DNA from: Nocardia concava NBRC 100430
GTDB taxonomy: Bacteria; Actinomycetota; Actinomycetes; Mycobacteriales; Mycobacteriaceae
Reading direction: 5' to 3'
NCBI RefSeq assembly: GCF_000308815.1
Contig: NZ_BAFX01000023.1
Coordinates: 50,786-114,785 of the forward strand
Length of the DNA stretch: 64,000 bases
Shown: positions 39,397-47,918 of the stretch, in pieces
Numbering within the stretch: position 1 is the first letter of the stretch
Layout of the letters: each line of letters opens with the position of its first letter
Made by a program: the position numbers and the translations under genes
Notes under the pieces: model-generated
What the model was told of the DNA's origin: nothing
The model's input: the letters and a program-made list of their open reading frames with translations, nothing else
Database searches by the model: none

Positions 39397-40635
39397 CTAC
39401 TTGTCGTTGGCGAGGATGGCGTACTGCGCGGAGATCCGCTGATACACGTCCCCCAGCTGTTGAGACCACACCGCCGCGACGTACCGTCCGAAGGTGACGT
39501 AGCAGTTGTAGGGGAACGCGGAACTACGCGGGCCGTGGTACTTCACGCAGCGCGCGCCGGGCAGGCCCGGCGGCGGGTCGATCCTGTGCTGGAACTTGTC
39601 GACGAAGGCCGTGTCGAAGTACTGCTGCGCGCCAGCGGCGTCGCGGGTCCGAATCAGTTCTCCCGCACCGTAACCCACCAGATCGACCCCGGCCTGTTCG
39701 AACAGTGTCCGGCTCGGGCCGGGGTCCGTCCGCTTGTGCAGGGCGCCGTGTCCGTCGAGGGTGCCGGTGAAGGCATTGGCGGTGCGGTCGCCCTCCGGGC
39801 GGGCCAGGGTCAGCCGGAGGATGCCGTCGGGATCCAGCGGCAGTGCGCCGAGCTTGTCCGGAGCGGTCGGCTGGAAGGACTTCAACCGGTCGGCGGTGAC
39901 GTCGATCGCCTTGTCGGCCAACGCCATCGGTGCGGGCTCGGCGGGCTCGTTCCAGTAGTTCTGCAGGTAGACGTTCTCGGAATTGTGAATCAGGGTGAAG
40001 ATGACGAAGCGCCCCGTCGGGTACCACGACGCGAGATTCTGCTTCCTCGGATTCCACAGCATCTGCGCACCCGGATGCTGATTCGACTGCACCGGAACGA
40101 CATCGGCGCGCTCCTCTTCCTTCAGATCGAAGCCGGTGCGCGCCAGTGCCGCCGCGGCATCGGTGGCGGCGGTATCGCTGTCGAAGATCAAGACGGCGTC
40201 GTCGAGCGAGCGGCGACCGGTCTCCGCCGGAGACTGCGCGGCGGTGTCGAAGCCGGACAGGAATCCCGGTGTGTCCTCGTCGAAGTGGTCGATATTGAGG
40301 TAGCCCGAGAACGAGTTCTTTCTGAAGAACACGTGCGGGACATCGGAATTCTCCGTCAGCGCAGGATCGATATCGGAGGCCAGCGGCATGATATTGCCCA
40401 GCCGCAGCGCCTCGATCACCCGCGCCCGCGTCGCCGGATCGGGGGTGGTGGGATCCGTCGGTTTGGTCGCGTAGTTGCCGGTGTCGAGCTTGCCGAGATC
40501 GGCCGTCTTGTCCTCGGCCCCACTGGATTCCGACCCGCATCCGGCGACCGCCAGGATCGAGACCGCCAGCGCGGCGGCCGCCCTGGCGCGCAGCCGGACG
40601 CGGGTCGACCGTAGTCGGCCGGTATCGAAACCCAT
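39397..40635 (-). CDS. DUF7373-like lipoprotein (copy B2)
   Basis: A 412-residue lipoprotein from ATG at 40635, with GGGGGAAC upstream. Lipobox LAVAGC. Landmarks LDTGNYATKPTDPTT, 'IEALRLGNIMPLASDIDPAL' and YQRISAQYAILANDK pair it with the gene at 34910. It is 23 bases after eccE, so it lies in the eccA-eccE-lipoprotein operon. This ties the lipoproteins to the ESX machinery by position. Confidence 0.75.
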   Translation of the reverse strand: MGFDTGRLRSTRVRLRARAAAALAVSILAVAGCGSESSGAEDKTADLGKLDTGNYATKPTDPTTPDPATRARVIEALRLGNIMPLASDIDPALTENSDVPHVFFRKNSFSGYLNIDHFDEDTPGFLSGFDTAAQSPAETGRRSLDDAVLIFDSDTAATDAAAALARTGFDLKEEERADVVPVQSNQHPGAQMLWNPRKQNLASWYPTGRFVIFTLIHNSENVYLQNYWNEPAEPAPMALADKAIDVTADRLKSFQPTAPDKLGALPLDPDGILRLTLARPEGDRTANAFTGTLDGHGALHKRTDPGPSRTLFEQAGVDLVGYGAGELIRTRDAAGAQQYFDTAFVDKFQHRIDPPPGLPGARCVKYHGPRSSAFPYNCYVTFGRYVAAVWSQQLGDVYQRISAQYAILANDK

Positions 40636-40658
40636 GTTGTGCGTTCCCCCCTCGATGA

Positions 40659-42905
40659 TCAGCGCCGCGCGGCGGCCCCGGTCAAATAGTGCTGTTCGGC
40701 CGGAGTCGTGACCATCTGCGCGGTCGTCATGGTGGCGGGCGTGTGGACGGTGATGGTGTGGGGGGCGTCCGGATGCTGGACGATGGTGACGTCGGCATCG
40801 GGCTCGTAGTCCGCGGAGATCGCACCGTGGATGGTGACCACGGTGGCCGAGCCCGGGGGAGCGCTGGCGGGGACGCCGTCGAAGACGATGACCGTGGCGG
40901 CGGGATTGGCCAGCCGGCCCGTCACCGCGGTGCCGCGCGAGCTGTGGGTCACCGAGGACGCCAGCGAAAGCGCGTTCGGGGCGGCCACATTCGCCACCAT
41001 GGCCTGCCAGGCCCCGGGACGGGCCGTGTGGACCACCGCGCCCGCGCCGAGGGCGATGGCGCGCAGGATGACCTGCTGGGCCAGCGGCAGACTCGCGATG
41101 ATGTCGATGCGGCGCGAGCCGTCGCCGATGAGCGGGACGGCGATACCGCTGCCGGTGGCGTCCGCGCCGATGAGCTGGCCGCAGCCCGCGGTCGGCATGG
41201 CGATATCGGTGAGGACGTCCACGGGACCGCGGTAGCCGCTGGGGCGAATCTCCTGGGTGCCGTAGGACAGGATGTCCATGAGCGCCCAAAGCTGGCGGCG
41301 GGGTAGCTCTTTCAAGCCCGCGACCGGGGGTTCGCCGTGCTCGTACGGGGTGTCGTAGCGGACCCGGGCGTCCACCTCGATGACGCTGGCCGGCTGGCCG
41401 GGTTTGGCATTCGGCTCGGGGACCGGCTGCAGGCGCACGGTCACCGTGGTGGCGAGGCTGCGCACCGACCAGATCTTGGCCAGGCCATCGGAATTGAAGA
41501 GCTGGGGATCGATCTGGTAGCTCGTCAGGTAGACCCCGTTGTGCTCCAGATTGTCCGGGTGCTCGGTGAGTTCGGCGACCGGGATGCCGCGGGTGAGTTC
41601 GCGCAGCGCGGTCGTCATCTCCTGGTTGGTGAGCACCGACGCCGTAATGCCGTGTCCGGCCAGGCGATTCGCGACCCGGCGGGTGGCGACCAGGGCCGAG
41701 CGCAGCGCACCCTCCGGACCGCCGCCGCGATTGTCGACCGCCTTGGCATTGCCGAGCGGGTTCAGCCGCAGCACCAGCCACATGGTGCGGTGCGCGATGG
41801 CGGGCAGCGGGCCGAGGATCTCGTCGTAGAGGCGACCCAGCGGTGCGATGCTGGCCGCGTAACCGGAGATCACCGCCTCGGGGCTGGCGGTGCGGGTGCC
41901 GGTGCTGATGACATCGATCGAATGCAGCTCGACATCGTATTGCCGCAGGCACGCGGCGATCTCGTTGAGCGGCAACAGCTGATCGGTGCTCAGCGAGCCG
42001 CGACGCAGCAGCGTCAGGGTGTCCGGCGGCGGATCGATGCGCAGCATGGTGGTCAACAGCGTGCCGTCCCAGCGCAATCCGCAGCTGCCGCCCTCCGGCA
42101 TCGGGACGTCGACGGTGGCGTTCTCGTCGAAGTTCTTGCGCTGCGCGCGCTTCCAGCGATACGCGACCCAGCGGCCCAGGCGCAGGCCGACCGGGACACC
42201 GGCGACCGGGGCCAGACCGATCAGCGCGGGCACCAGACCGGCGATCAGCGCGGCCCACCACGGGGTGTGCAGCGCGACGGCGACCAGCGAGGCCACAACG
42301 CCGACCAAGGCCACCGGAATCACCAGCGACAGCGGCAGATTCCGCAGCAGCCACAGATCATCCGACCGCAGCTCGGCCGAAACTACCTTCGCGGCCTGAG
42401 AATCCGCGGCAGGCTGAGCATGCCGCCCCCGAGCCGACGGCTCCGGCGCGGGCTGTCCCGCCGGGGAACGCTCCTCGGCCGATCGCGGCTGTGGCGGCGC
42501 AGGTCGCGGCGGTGCGGCGACACTCGAGCCACCCGGCGCGAAGCCGTCGAAACCACCGCGCTCACCGCGCCCGAAATCGTCGCTCTCGCCGCGTGATTGG
42601 CCACCGGGCCGCGCAGGAGGCAAATTTCCGGGTCCACCGGGGCCACCGGGGCCGAATCCGCCGGGACCGTTGGGTCCGCGGCCACCTGGGCCATTGGGTG
42701 GGAGGTCACGACCGTAGTCACCGCGGCCACCTGCCGGGTTCGGCGGAGGCCCGCCGTGCCCGAAACCGCCCGGGCCGCCCTGTGCGGGTCCGCCCGGCGG
42801 CCGTCGGTGCTGCCCGTCGCCCGGGTAGCCCCCGTTCCCGCCGTAGGGGTTCCCACCATTTCCGCCCGGCTGATAGCCGCCCGCTCCCCGCGGAAAGTCG
42901 TTCAC
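40659..42905 (-). CDS. eccE: EccE, ESX membrane-complex subunit
   Basis: A 748-residue EccE. The N-terminal ~175 residues are Gly/Pro-rich and disordered, much longer than usual. Two transmembrane helices follow (LPLSLVIPVALVGVVASLV; WWAALIAGLVPALIGLA). The cytosolic domain has the EccE signature 'SVRSLATTVTVRLQP' and KELPRRQLWALMDIL. EccE sits at the rim of the ESX membrane ring. It is 15 bases downstream of eccA and likely coupled. Confidence 0.9.
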   Translation of the reverse strand: MNDFPRGAGGYQPGGNGGNPYGGNGGYPGDGQHRRPPGGPAQGGPGGFGHGGPPPNPAGGRGDYGRDLPPNGPGGRGPNGPGGFGPGGPGGPGNLPPARPGGQSRGESDDFGRGERGGFDGFAPGGSSVAAPPRPAPPQPRSAEERSPAGQPAPEPSARGRHAQPAADSQAAKVVSAELRSDDLWLLRNLPLSLVIPVALVGVVASLVAVALHTPWWAALIAGLVPALIGLAPVAGVPVGLRLGRWVAYRWKRAQRKNFDENATVDVPMPEGGSCGLRWDGTLLTTMLRIDPPPDTLTLLRRGSLSTDQLLPLNEIAACLRQYDVELHSIDVISTGTRTASPEAVISGYAASIAPLGRLYDEILGPLPAIAHRTMWLVLRLNPLGNAKAVDNRGGGPEGALRSALVATRRVANRLAGHGITASVLTNQEMTTALRELTRGIPVAELTEHPDNLEHNGVYLTSYQIDPQLFNSDGLAKIWSVRSLATTVTVRLQPVPEPNAKPGQPASVIEVDARVRYDTPYEHGEPPVAGLKELPRRQLWALMDILSYGTQEIRPSGYRGPVDVLTDIAMPTAGCGQLIGADATGSGIAVPLIGDGSRRIDIIASLPLAQQVILRAIALGAGAVVHTARPGAWQAMVANVAAPNALSLASSVTHSSRGTAVTGRLANPAATVIVFDGVPASAPPGSATVVTIHGAISADYEPDADVTIVQHPDAPHTITVHTPATMTTAQMVTTPAEQHYLTGAAARR

Positions 42906-42920
42906 AGTTCAGTTCGCCCC

Positions 42921-44756
42921 TCAGTCGGCGGCCGACGACAAGTTCAGCGAGGCGAGCAGGGTGCTCAGCGCGGCCTTCATGTCGGGACCTTCGATCCGCA
43001 TCAGCACCGACTCGTCGACGGCGCTCAGATCGATGGATTCGTCATTGGCCAACCGGAATTCGCGTTCTTCCTCGGCGGCTTCGATCAGGTTGCGGATGAA
43101 ACGGCCGTTGCCGGCCAGGTCGACACCGCGACGGGGCTGCCCGCTCTGGTCGGTGCTCTCCATGTCGTAGAGCTTGGTGCAGGTCGCGACCAGCGCCTCC
43201 AGCGCGTCCTCGGACAGTTCCGAATCACGCTTGGAGGCGACGACCTGGCCGATCGCCCCGAGCTCCTCCGCGGTGTAGGACGGGAATTGCAGGCGCTTGG
43301 CGAAACGCGAGGCCAGACCGTCATTGGAGGCCAGGAAGCGGTCGATCTCGCCGTCGTATCCGGCGATGATCACCACCAGCCGGTCGCGGTCGTTCTCCAT
43401 GCGCGCCAGCAGCGTGTCGACGGCCTCGCGACCGAACGCGTCACCGCCCGAAAGGCCCTGCTGGATCAGGGTGTACGCCTCGTCGATGAACAGCACGCCG
43501 TCCATGGCGGTGTCGATCAGCGCCTCGGTCTTGATGGCGGTGGAACCCAGGTGCTGGCCGACGAAGTCGGAGCGCTTGGTCTCGACCACCTTGTCGGTCT
43601 TGAGAATGCCCAGGCCACAGTAGATTTTGGCGACCACGCGCGCGATGGTGGTCTTACCGGTTCCGGGCGGGCCGGTGAAGGCGAGATGCTGACCGCGCGC
43701 CGAGCTCGAAAGCCCCTTCTCCGCACGGATCTTCGCCAGCTGCGCGCTCGACTGCAGCTTGGCGACCTGCGTCTTCACCGCCGCCAAGCCGATCTGCTTG
43801 TCCAGCTCGGCGCGGGCCTGCGCCAGGATCTCCTTGGCGCGGTCCTCGTGCTCGGCGGCCTGCTTCTCCTCCAGCGAGGGGGCGGAGGCCGGATCCCACT
43901 TGTCGGTGCGGGCCTCGATCACCTCCCGGCTGGTGAGGGTGATGCGGTAGGTGCGGTCACGCATGGCCGCGGCGTTCGCCTCGAAATCCGGTGCCTGCGA
44001 ATACACCTTCTCGAACAGCGACTGCGCCTCATCGGCCTGACCCTGTTCGCGCAGGCACAGGCCGCGGCAGAACATGGCGGCGGTGCGCGCGGCCGGAATC
44101 GGGCCCGCCTCGGCGGCCTCCATGCGACGGATCGCCTCGGCGAACAGACCCAGCTGGGCGCAGGCTGTGCCGACCATCACATGCGCGCCGGCCGCCAGAT
44201 ACGGGTCTTCCCAGCCGTCGGAACCGTTGAGCACGGCCATCACATCCGGCCAGCGCTGGGTGTTGTAGTGCAGGATGCCGCGCACGTATTTGGCGATGCG
44301 GCCGTCGATCTCGAAATCCGGCTCCGAAGCCCGCGCGCGGCGGTGCTTTTCGAGCTCGTCGAGCACCTGCTCGGCCTCGTCGAAGGACTTCTCCGCGATC
44401 AGATGCGCGGCCCAGGCGAGGTGGATCTCGGTGAAACCGGCCAGCGGATAGTCGATGTAGAGCCCCGGCAGAAAACGTCCGGCAAGCTGACGCGGCTGCA
44501 GCCCCAACCGGCGCTGTTCGCGTCCCAGCGAGACCGTGCTGCACTTGTACAGGTTGCTCAGAACATCCGTGGTGATCTCACCGGCGGCGGCCCGGCCCAG
44601 CCAGGCGTCGGCCATGGTGGGATCCCACTCGGTGGCGCGCTGAAAGGCCAATTTCGCGTAGTCGAGATCCCGATTCGACTCCTGGCCCTCGATGCTCAAC
44701 CCCAAAGACAGCACACCGGCGTCGAAGGCGCGCTGGGCCTGGCGAGTGTCGATCAT
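42921..44756 (-). CDS. eccA: EccA, ESX AAA+ ATPase
   Basis: A 611-residue EccA with ATG at 44756. The N-terminal half is TPR-like helices (ending near residue 280). The C-terminal CbxX/CfqX-type AAA+ domain has a Walker A, FTGPPGTGKTTIARV (near 365), and Walker B VLFIDEAYTLIQQG (near 425). EccA helps remodel chaperone-bound ESX substrates, releasing EspG. It starts the leftward operon with eccE and two lipoproteins. Confidence 0.93.
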   Translation of the reverse strand: MIDTRQAQRAFDAGVLSLGLSIEGQESNRDLDYAKLAFQRATEWDPTMADAWLGRAAAGEITTDVLSNLYKCSTVSLGREQRRLGLQPRQLAGRFLPGLYIDYPLAGFTEIHLAWAAHLIAEKSFDEAEQVLDELEKHRRARASEPDFEIDGRIAKYVRGILHYNTQRWPDVMAVLNGSDGWEDPYLAAGAHVMVGTACAQLGLFAEAIRRMEAAEAGPIPAARTAAMFCRGLCLREQGQADEAQSLFEKVYSQAPDFEANAAAMRDRTYRITLTSREVIEARTDKWDPASAPSLEEKQAAEHEDRAKEILAQARAELDKQIGLAAVKTQVAKLQSSAQLAKIRAEKGLSSSARGQHLAFTGPPGTGKTTIARVVAKIYCGLGILKTDKVVETKRSDFVGQHLGSTAIKTEALIDTAMDGVLFIDEAYTLIQQGLSGGDAFGREAVDTLLARMENDRDRLVVIIAGYDGEIDRFLASNDGLASRFAKRLQFPSYTAEELGAIGQVVASKRDSELSEDALEALVATCTKLYDMESTDQSGQPRRGVDLAGNGRFIRNLIEAAEEEREFRLANDESIDLSAVDESVLMRIEGPDMKAALSTLLASLNLSSAAD

Positions 44757-44819
44757 CCTAGTCGAACCCCGAATTCGTCGAACCTGGTTGGTCTTTCGTT
44801 CACAATCCCCACCCACACG

Positions 44820-44831
44820 GTGCGATCGCAC
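44820..44831. promoter_or_regulatory. Palindrome in the eccA/eccD divergent gap
   Basis: GTGCGATCGCAC is a perfect 12-bp palindrome in the 154-bp gap between the divergent eccA and eccD operons. A possible -10 (TACATT, 44849-44854) for eccD lies just to the right. It may be an operator that joins both operons. Confidence 0.4.
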
Positions 44832-44910
44832 AGCTGCGGACAGTCGGATACATTATGGTTAACCGCCCTGGGCGGGCAACTGTTGAAGCGACAGGGGAGC
44901 AGTTCAGCAA

Positions 44911-46386
44911 GTGACAGCACAGTCGATCAGTGGCCCGCGCGCCGCTGAGCCCGAATTGTGCCGCGTGTCCGTCATCGGGGGGAACACCCAGCTCGACGTC
45001 GGCCTACCGGCAAACGTGCCGATCGCCGCCTTCATCGGTGATCTGGTGCGGCTCATCGAATCCCGCAATCCCGAACCCATCGGCGGTGAAGAGGGCGGCA
45101 CGCCCTTGCAATCGCAGCATTGGACACTGGCCAAATTGGGCCGCGACATGATCGCGCCCAGTCAGACGCTCAATGACGCCGAGATCTACGACGGCGAATT
45201 GCTGGTGCTGCGGGCGGTTTCCGCCAAGGAAGCGCCCGCGCTGTTCGACGACGTGATCGACGCTGTGTCGAGGCTCACGGCCGAGGAGTTCCGCAGCTGG
45301 TCGCCGAGCGCGGCCCGCTGGACCGGACTCGTGGCCGGGGTGGCCGCGGTGGCGTTCGCGGTTGTGCTGGGGCTGATCGCGCGTTCCGGCGGGGACCGGT
45401 TCGTCGCGCCGCCGCTGCTGCTGGGCGGGGCCATCGCGGCGCTGGTCGCCGGGGCGATCGCCATGCGCAAGTACGCCGATGAGCTGACCGCGACCGTTTT
45501 GACGCTGTGCATGCTGCTGCTGACCTTCGGCGGCGCGGCACTGCTGGTGCCGGGATCGATCGGCAGCCCGCATCTGATGATGGGCGCGGCGGCGACATTG
45601 CTGCTGGCCATCGTCGGCTATCGGATCATCGGGGCCGGTGCGGCCGTGGTGTCCGCGGTGGTCACGTTGCTGCTGTTGGCCGGGGTCGGCGCGGCCGTCC
45701 GGATGGTCTGGGACACGGGCATTCCCAAGATCGCCTCGGGCGTGATGGTCGTGTCGATCATCGTGCTGTCGATGGTGCCGCGCCTGGCCGCCATGCTGGC
45801 CCGGCTGCCCGTGCCGCCGGTGCCGACCGCGGGCGCGGCCATCGATCCGGCCGACCACGAACCGCGCCCGACCATCGAGGGCATCGGTGCGATCGGCGCG
45901 ACCGTGCTGCCGTCGGCGCACGGGCTCGGGCTGCGCGCCCGCACCGCGAACCAGTTCCAGACCGGCATCGTGATGGGCAGCGCGATCGGCGCGGCCGCCG
46001 GTGCGCTGGGCACCGCCGATCCGCTGCACTCCGATCGCTGGCAGGGCATCGCGCTGGCCGTGGTCGTCTCGATCATTCTGTGCCTGCGCGGACGCGCGTT
46101 CGCCGATCTCACCCAGGCGGCCACGCTGATTGTCAGCGGCTGCGTCACTTTCATCGCGCTGGCGGTGGGGCTGGCGCTCGGCGAGGACGGCATGCTGCTG
46201 GTCTCGGCCGGGCTGCTGCTGGTATTCGCGGTGGGGGCCATCGGATTCGGCGTCATCGGACCGCACGTCGAGGTCACACCGGTCACCCGGCGCTTCAACG
46301 AGATCTTCGAATACGGCCTGATCGTATCGATCGTCCCGTTGGTGCTGTGGGTCATGGACGTCTACTCGACGGCTCGGAACATATGA
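44911..46386 (+). CDS. eccD: EccD, ESX membrane channel subunit
   Basis: A 491-residue EccD with GTG after AGGGGAG. The N-terminal ~100 residues are the ubiquitin-like domain ('LCRVSVIGGNTQLDVGLPAN'). Eleven or so transmembrane helices fill the rest. EccD dimers line the ESX pore. Its TGA overlaps the ATG of mycP by 4 bases. Confidence 0.93.
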   Translation: MTAQSISGPRAAEPELCRVSVIGGNTQLDVGLPANVPIAAFIGDLVRLIESRNPEPIGGEEGGTPLQSQHWTLAKLGRDMIAPSQTLNDAEIYDGELLVLRAVSAKEAPALFDDVIDAVSRLTAEEFRSWSPSAARWTGLVAGVAAVAFAVVLGLIARSGGDRFVAPPLLLGGAIAALVAGAIAMRKYADELTATVLTLCMLLLTFGGAALLVPGSIGSPHLMMGAAATLLLAIVGYRIIGAGAAVVSAVVTLLLLAGVGAAVRMVWDTGIPKIASGVMVVSIIVLSMVPRLAAMLARLPVPPVPTAGAAIDPADHEPRPTIEGIGAIGATVLPSAHGLGLRARTANQFQTGIVMGSAIGAAAGALGTADPLHSDRWQGIALAVVVSIILCLRGRAFADLTQAATLIVSGCVTFIALAVGLALGEDGMLLVSAGLLLVFAVGAIGFGVIGPHVEVTPVTRRFNEIFEYGLIVSIVPLVLWVMDVYSTARNI

Positions 46387-47897
46387 GTCGGCGTCCTGGA
46401 AACTGGGCGCGAACACTGTGTGCGGCTGCGGTTCTCGGCGGTGCGCTGCTGGGACCGCAGGCCTCGGCGGGCGCTGCCCCGGAGCCGCTGGGCAAGACGG
46501 TCGAACCGCCGTCCTCCGATTTCGGTACCCAGGAGGGGCGCGACCGCCTGCGAGACGCGCAGGACAAGGCCGGTAAGCCCGCGCCCCTGGTGACGACCGA
46601 GAAGAAGGTCGAATGCGGTAACACCTGGTACCTGAAGAACAAGGTCGTGCCGCGCGATGAGGCGGTCGCGCAGAAGGTGCTGGATCTACCCGCGGCCTGG
46701 CAGGCCAACCCGGGGTTCGGGAATCGCGGTGCGGGACAGGTGATCGCGGTCATCGACACCGGTGTGGCGCCGAATCCGCGGTTGGACGTAGCGCCCGGCG
46801 GCGACTTCGTCTCCGGCAGTGACGGCACCGAGGATTGCGACGGCCACGGGACCGCGGTCGCGGGGATCATCGCCGCCAAGCCGAGTCCCGACGACGGGCT
46901 GGTGGGTGTCGCGCCGGACGCGCAGATCCTGGCCATCCGGCAGTTCAGCGATCACTATCAGGCCAAGGACCAGGGCGGCGGCGACAAGCCGCCGGGCACC
47001 ATGAGCACGCAGGGGTACGGGCCCAGCCTGACCCTGGCCGCGGCGGTGGTGCGTGCCGTCGATATGGGCGCCAAGACCATCAATATCTCCGAAGCCGCTT
47101 GTACGGCAGCGGATTCGCCGACCGGTGACGAGGCGCTCGGAGCCGCGGTGCACTACGCCTACGACCGTGGCGTGGTCGTGGTCGTGGCCGCGGGCAACCT
47201 GGATTCGACCTCGGGCTGCGGAACCCAGAACGGGACCTACAGCAATAACGAGACCGGCTGGAAGAGCGTGAAGACGATCTCCAGTCCGGCCTGGTTCGAC
47301 AAGTACACGCTGTCGGTGGGGTGGATCGCGCCCGACGGCAGCCCGTCCGGCAATACGCTCTACGGTCCGTGGGTGGGTGTCGCGGCGATCGGCCAGGATC
47401 TGGCCTCGCTCGACAGCAAGTCCCCGGGCGCGCTGATCAACGCGACCGGCGTCGACAACAACGGAAAAGTGATCGGCCTCAACGGAACCAGCTTCGCGGC
47501 GCCGCAGGTGGCCGGGCTGGCGGCGCTGCTGCGGGCGAAGTACCCGGACTGGTCGGCGCGGCAGATCATGAACCAGATCATTCTCACCGCGCATCAGCCC
47601 GGCACCGGGCGCGACGACCGCGTCGGCGCGGGCATGATCGATCCGGTCGCGGCGCTCACCGCGCGGTTCCCGGACGACGTGCTGAACTCCGAGGATCCGG
47701 TGCTGCCGATCCACGTCGGAGCCGATAAGCCGCAGGCCTTCCCGACACCCGAAAAACCCATCGGCCCACCGCGATTGCCGCGGCTGGTGGCCACCGTCGG
47801 CACCATTGTCTGCCTGTCCGCGCTGGGAATCGGTCTCGCCGTGTCGATTCCGTTCCGGCGACGTCGACGCGACGACGAACTGCCCGACCTCGATTAG
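46383..47897 (+). CDS. mycP: MycP mycosin subtilisin-like protease
   Basis: A 504-residue mycosin. A signal peptide (1-30), propeptide-like region, then the subtilase triad: Asp125 in VIDTG, His155 in DGHGTAVAG, Ser370 in GTSFAAPQVAGLAAL. A Pro-rich linker precedes a C-terminal transmembrane helix (VATVGTIVCLSALGIGLAV) and a basic tail. MycP caps and stabilises the ESX complex and cleaves some substrates. ATG overlaps eccD. Confidence 0.93.
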   Translation: MSRRPGNWARTLCAAAVLGGALLGPQASAGAAPEPLGKTVEPPSSDFGTQEGRDRLRDAQDKAGKPAPLVTTEKKVECGNTWYLKNKVVPRDEAVAQKVLDLPAAWQANPGFGNRGAGQVIAVIDTGVAPNPRLDVAPGGDFVSGSDGTEDCDGHGTAVAGIIAAKPSPDDGLVGVAPDAQILAIRQFSDHYQAKDQGGGDKPPGTMSTQGYGPSLTLAAAVVRAVDMGAKTINISEAACTAADSPTGDEALGAAVHYAYDRGVVVVVAAGNLDSTSGCGTQNGTYSNNETGWKSVKTISSPAWFDKYTLSVGWIAPDGSPSGNTLYGPWVGVAAIGQDLASLDSKSPGALINATGVDNNGKVIGLNGTSFAAPQVAGLAALLRAKYPDWSARQIMNQIILTAHQPGTGRDDRVGAGMIDPVAALTARFPDDVLNSEDPVLPIHVGADKPQAFPTPEKPIGPPRLPRLVATVGTIVCLSALGIGLAVSIPFRRRRRDDELPDLD

Positions 47898-47918
47898 AGA
47901 CGACCGGAGAAATACCTG

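Noticed and set aside
38182..40614. 810-codon plus-strand open frame over the lipoprotein genes
   Set aside because: Opposite strand has clear lipoboxes and paralogs; this frame has no recognisable protein.
39397..42354. 985-codon minus frame continuing upstream of lipoprotein B2 into eccE
   Set aside because: Only the part from the ATG at 40635 has a signal peptide and lipobox; the upstream part overlaps eccE in another frame.
42597..44948. 783-codon plus-strand open frame over eccA
   Set aside because: EccA on the minus strand has full AAA+ motifs; this is a shadow.
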